Below are positions 23,823-24,876 of a stretch of DNA of 24,876 nt, one piece after another. Both the position numbers and the translations under genes were made by a program. Within the stretch, counting starts at the first letter, position 1. Every line of letters begins with the position of its first letter. The notes beneath the pieces are model-generated. The model searched no databases. It was given only the letters and a program-made list of their open reading frames with translations, and was not told the origin of the DNA. The DNA comes from Bdellovibrionaceae bacterium UBA2351 (GTDB lineage: Bacteria; Bdellovibrionota; Bdellovibrionia; Bdellovibrionales; Bdellovibrionaceae), in the NCBI GenBank assembly GCA_002344565.1, contig DDTZ01000100.1, positions 1 to 24,876 of the forward strand, given 5' to 3'.

Positions 23823-24851
23823 TTATTGAGTGTAAAACTGTAGACATTGATTACTTTGAACAGAGATCGAACCCGATCTCTGTTTCCATTTTTTATAAAT
23901 GAATGACATCACTAAGTTTGGTCGCTTTAAAAAATACAATTTCATTTGATCGCGAATAATATTTTCGCCAACCATTTTTTTTAGCTGATACATCTGCAAG
24001 CCCCAACGCAAATTCTCAGGATTCCCTAAAAATTGTTTTAGCTTTTGCCGGCTTTCGGGTGATTGCTTTTCATATATTTCACCCCAATCCGAGGTTTTTA
24101 CGTCGTCTACACGCGCCACAGCCGCCAACAATTCGCGTGAAGTTATTCGACTTAAATCGTCGACAAACTGATCGGGCCTATCTAGAGGATGGTCTTTTAG
24201 AATACCCGCCGAAGAAAGCTGAACCTTAATATCTTTAGAACCGTCCTCAGTTATAATCCTAACCTCATCAGTTAGATTGGAACGCAAACCAAAACCAAAA
24301 GCATTATGTATCACAACATCTGCGAGTCGTTTTTTCAAAAACTCGGCTTGCTCTGGAAACTTGGACTCAAATTCGGCCAATGTGAGCGTTGCGGATGCAA
24401 TCGGCTTATCACTGTGTTGTTCGAGCACAATTTTAACAGAGGCTTTTTTAAGCCCCAACCAGCTTCGCTGAGTGAATTCCCCTAACACACGGGGCAACTG
24501 AGCCTGGTCGCTGTGAGCTAAATTCTCCCTAATCACAAGAGCCATTCCATGAGCCATTTCCCAAAGAGGGAGCGGATGCAATGCTTTTATTTCACGCTTA
24601 ATTTCGGCGGATTGAATCCAGTTCAAAAAATGAGCAGTTAGCTCGATCTGATTTGGGTATCGAGACGCGAATTCCACTGGTTGATCGGTAGGTGATTTTA
24701 AAAACGTCCACACCAAATCTTGTTTCAATTCCAAAGGCATTGTTTTCACGAATGATTGCATCAGTTCAAAAACTATCGTCGCATCCAAATTTTTAAAAGT
24801 CCGCATAACTTCGAGCTCGGCCATATCGTTAACCAGAATATTTTCAATCAT
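23823..24851 (-). CDS. Protein of unknown function, 342 aa
   Basis: The ATG at 24851 has GGAAGG three bases upstream. The product has no signal peptide, no membrane segment and few cysteines, and looks mostly helical: LDATIVFELMQSFVKTMPLELKQDLVW, EFESKFPEQAEFLKKRLAD, QLKKMVGENIIRDQMKLYFLKRPN. The beginning (MAELEVMRTFKNLDATIVF) gave me a faint impression of a FliG-like armadillo helix, but no EHPQ or other diagnostic motif is present, so I do not name it. The last 20 or so residues (after IYKKWKQR) are encoded by the terminator of the convergent importer operon and by sequence beyond it. They may be an accidental extension of the original C-terminus. Confidence 0.78.
   Translation of the reverse strand: MIENILVNDMAELEVMRTFKNLDATIVFELMQSFVKTMPLELKQDLVWTFLKSPTDQPVEFASRYPNQIELTAHFLNWIQSAEIKREIKALHPLPLWEMAHGMALVIRENLAHSDQAQLPRVLGEFTQRSWLGLKKASVKIVLEQHSDKPIASATLTLAEFESKFPEQAEFLKKRLADVVIHNAFGFGLRSNLTDEVRIITEDGSKDIKVQLSSAGILKDHPLDRPDQFVDDLSRITSRELLAAVARVDDVKTSDWGEIYEKQSPESRQKLKQFLGNPENLRWGLQMYQLKKMVGENIIRDQMKLYFLKRPNLVMSFIYKKWKQRSGSISVQSNQCLQFYTQ
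23859..23894 (+). terminator. Terminator of the importer operon, inside the convergent gene
   Basis: AACAGAGATCG (23859-23869) and CGATCTCTGTT (23874-23884) form a perfect 11-bp stem with a four-base loop, followed on the plus strand by a T run at 23889-23894. It is 37 bases after the binding-protein stop and lies inside the minus-strand coding frame. Confidence 0.88.
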
Positions 24852-24876
24852 AGACCTTCCGTGACTTTGAAAATCA

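Noticed and set aside
23823..24851. FliG-like motor switch protein
   Set aside because: No EHPQ or charged torque-helix motif is visible and the length alone is not evidence.
1..24876. CRISPR arrays, tRNA and rRNA genes
   Set aside because: No regularly spaced repeats, no tRNA T-arm/acceptor combinations and no rRNA core sequences were seen on reading either strand.

Overview
The window looks like chromosome from a Bdellovibrio-like bacterium (Bdellovibrionota). This is an inference from gene content and style: a base composition that looks clearly AT-leaning, many small secreted or lipid-anchored proteins of unknown function, a BamB/YfgM-type envelope cluster, a leucine dehydrogenase, an ScsB/DsbD-like thiol transporter paired with a periplasmic redoxin, and a delta-60 repeat lipoprotein. 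No rRNA, tRNA or CRISPR array was seen.

Layout. Bases 1-3758 carry the end of a small membrane protein, a secreted protein of unknown function and an orphan GAF-PAS histidine kinase. Bases 3759-4668 are a small graveyard of insertion sequences: a 5'-truncated IS630-type transposase between two near-identical 17-base direct repeats, then a frameshifted istB (IS21-type) fragment. Bases 4673-7342 encode a large delta-60 repeat lipoprotein on the minus strand. Upstream of it lies a long non-coding stretch (7343-8098) with a candidate structured RNA of about 345 nt. Bases 8099-12948 hold a secreted protein facing two minus-strand units: methyltransferase plus SRPBCC protein, and a DsbD-like reductase plus redoxin.

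Bases 13018-16487 hold a DUF4112 membrane protein that shares a bidirectional terminator with a minus-strand envelope cluster (YfgM-like, BamB, small lipoprotein, DUF2147). Bases 16588-18306 hold leucine dehydrogenase and a membrane-anchored HTH/coiled-coil protein. Bases 18307-20173 are a very AT-rich, transfer-like segment with paired 17-base direct repeats, an 11-8-11 inverted repeat shaped like a tyrosine-recombinase core site, a catalytic-domain-only tyrosine recombinase and a cyanophycinase whose 5' end is broken. Bases 20252-24851 hold a small secreted protein, a four-gene importer operon (putative 2OG-Fe(II) oxygenase, ABC ATPase, permease, NMT1/THI5-like binding protein) and a convergent unknown gene whose 3' end contains the operon's terminator.

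The two parts most worth a second look are the recombinase segment (18411-20173) and the structured non-coding region (7407-7840). Both are read from sequence alone; neither was compared with a database.
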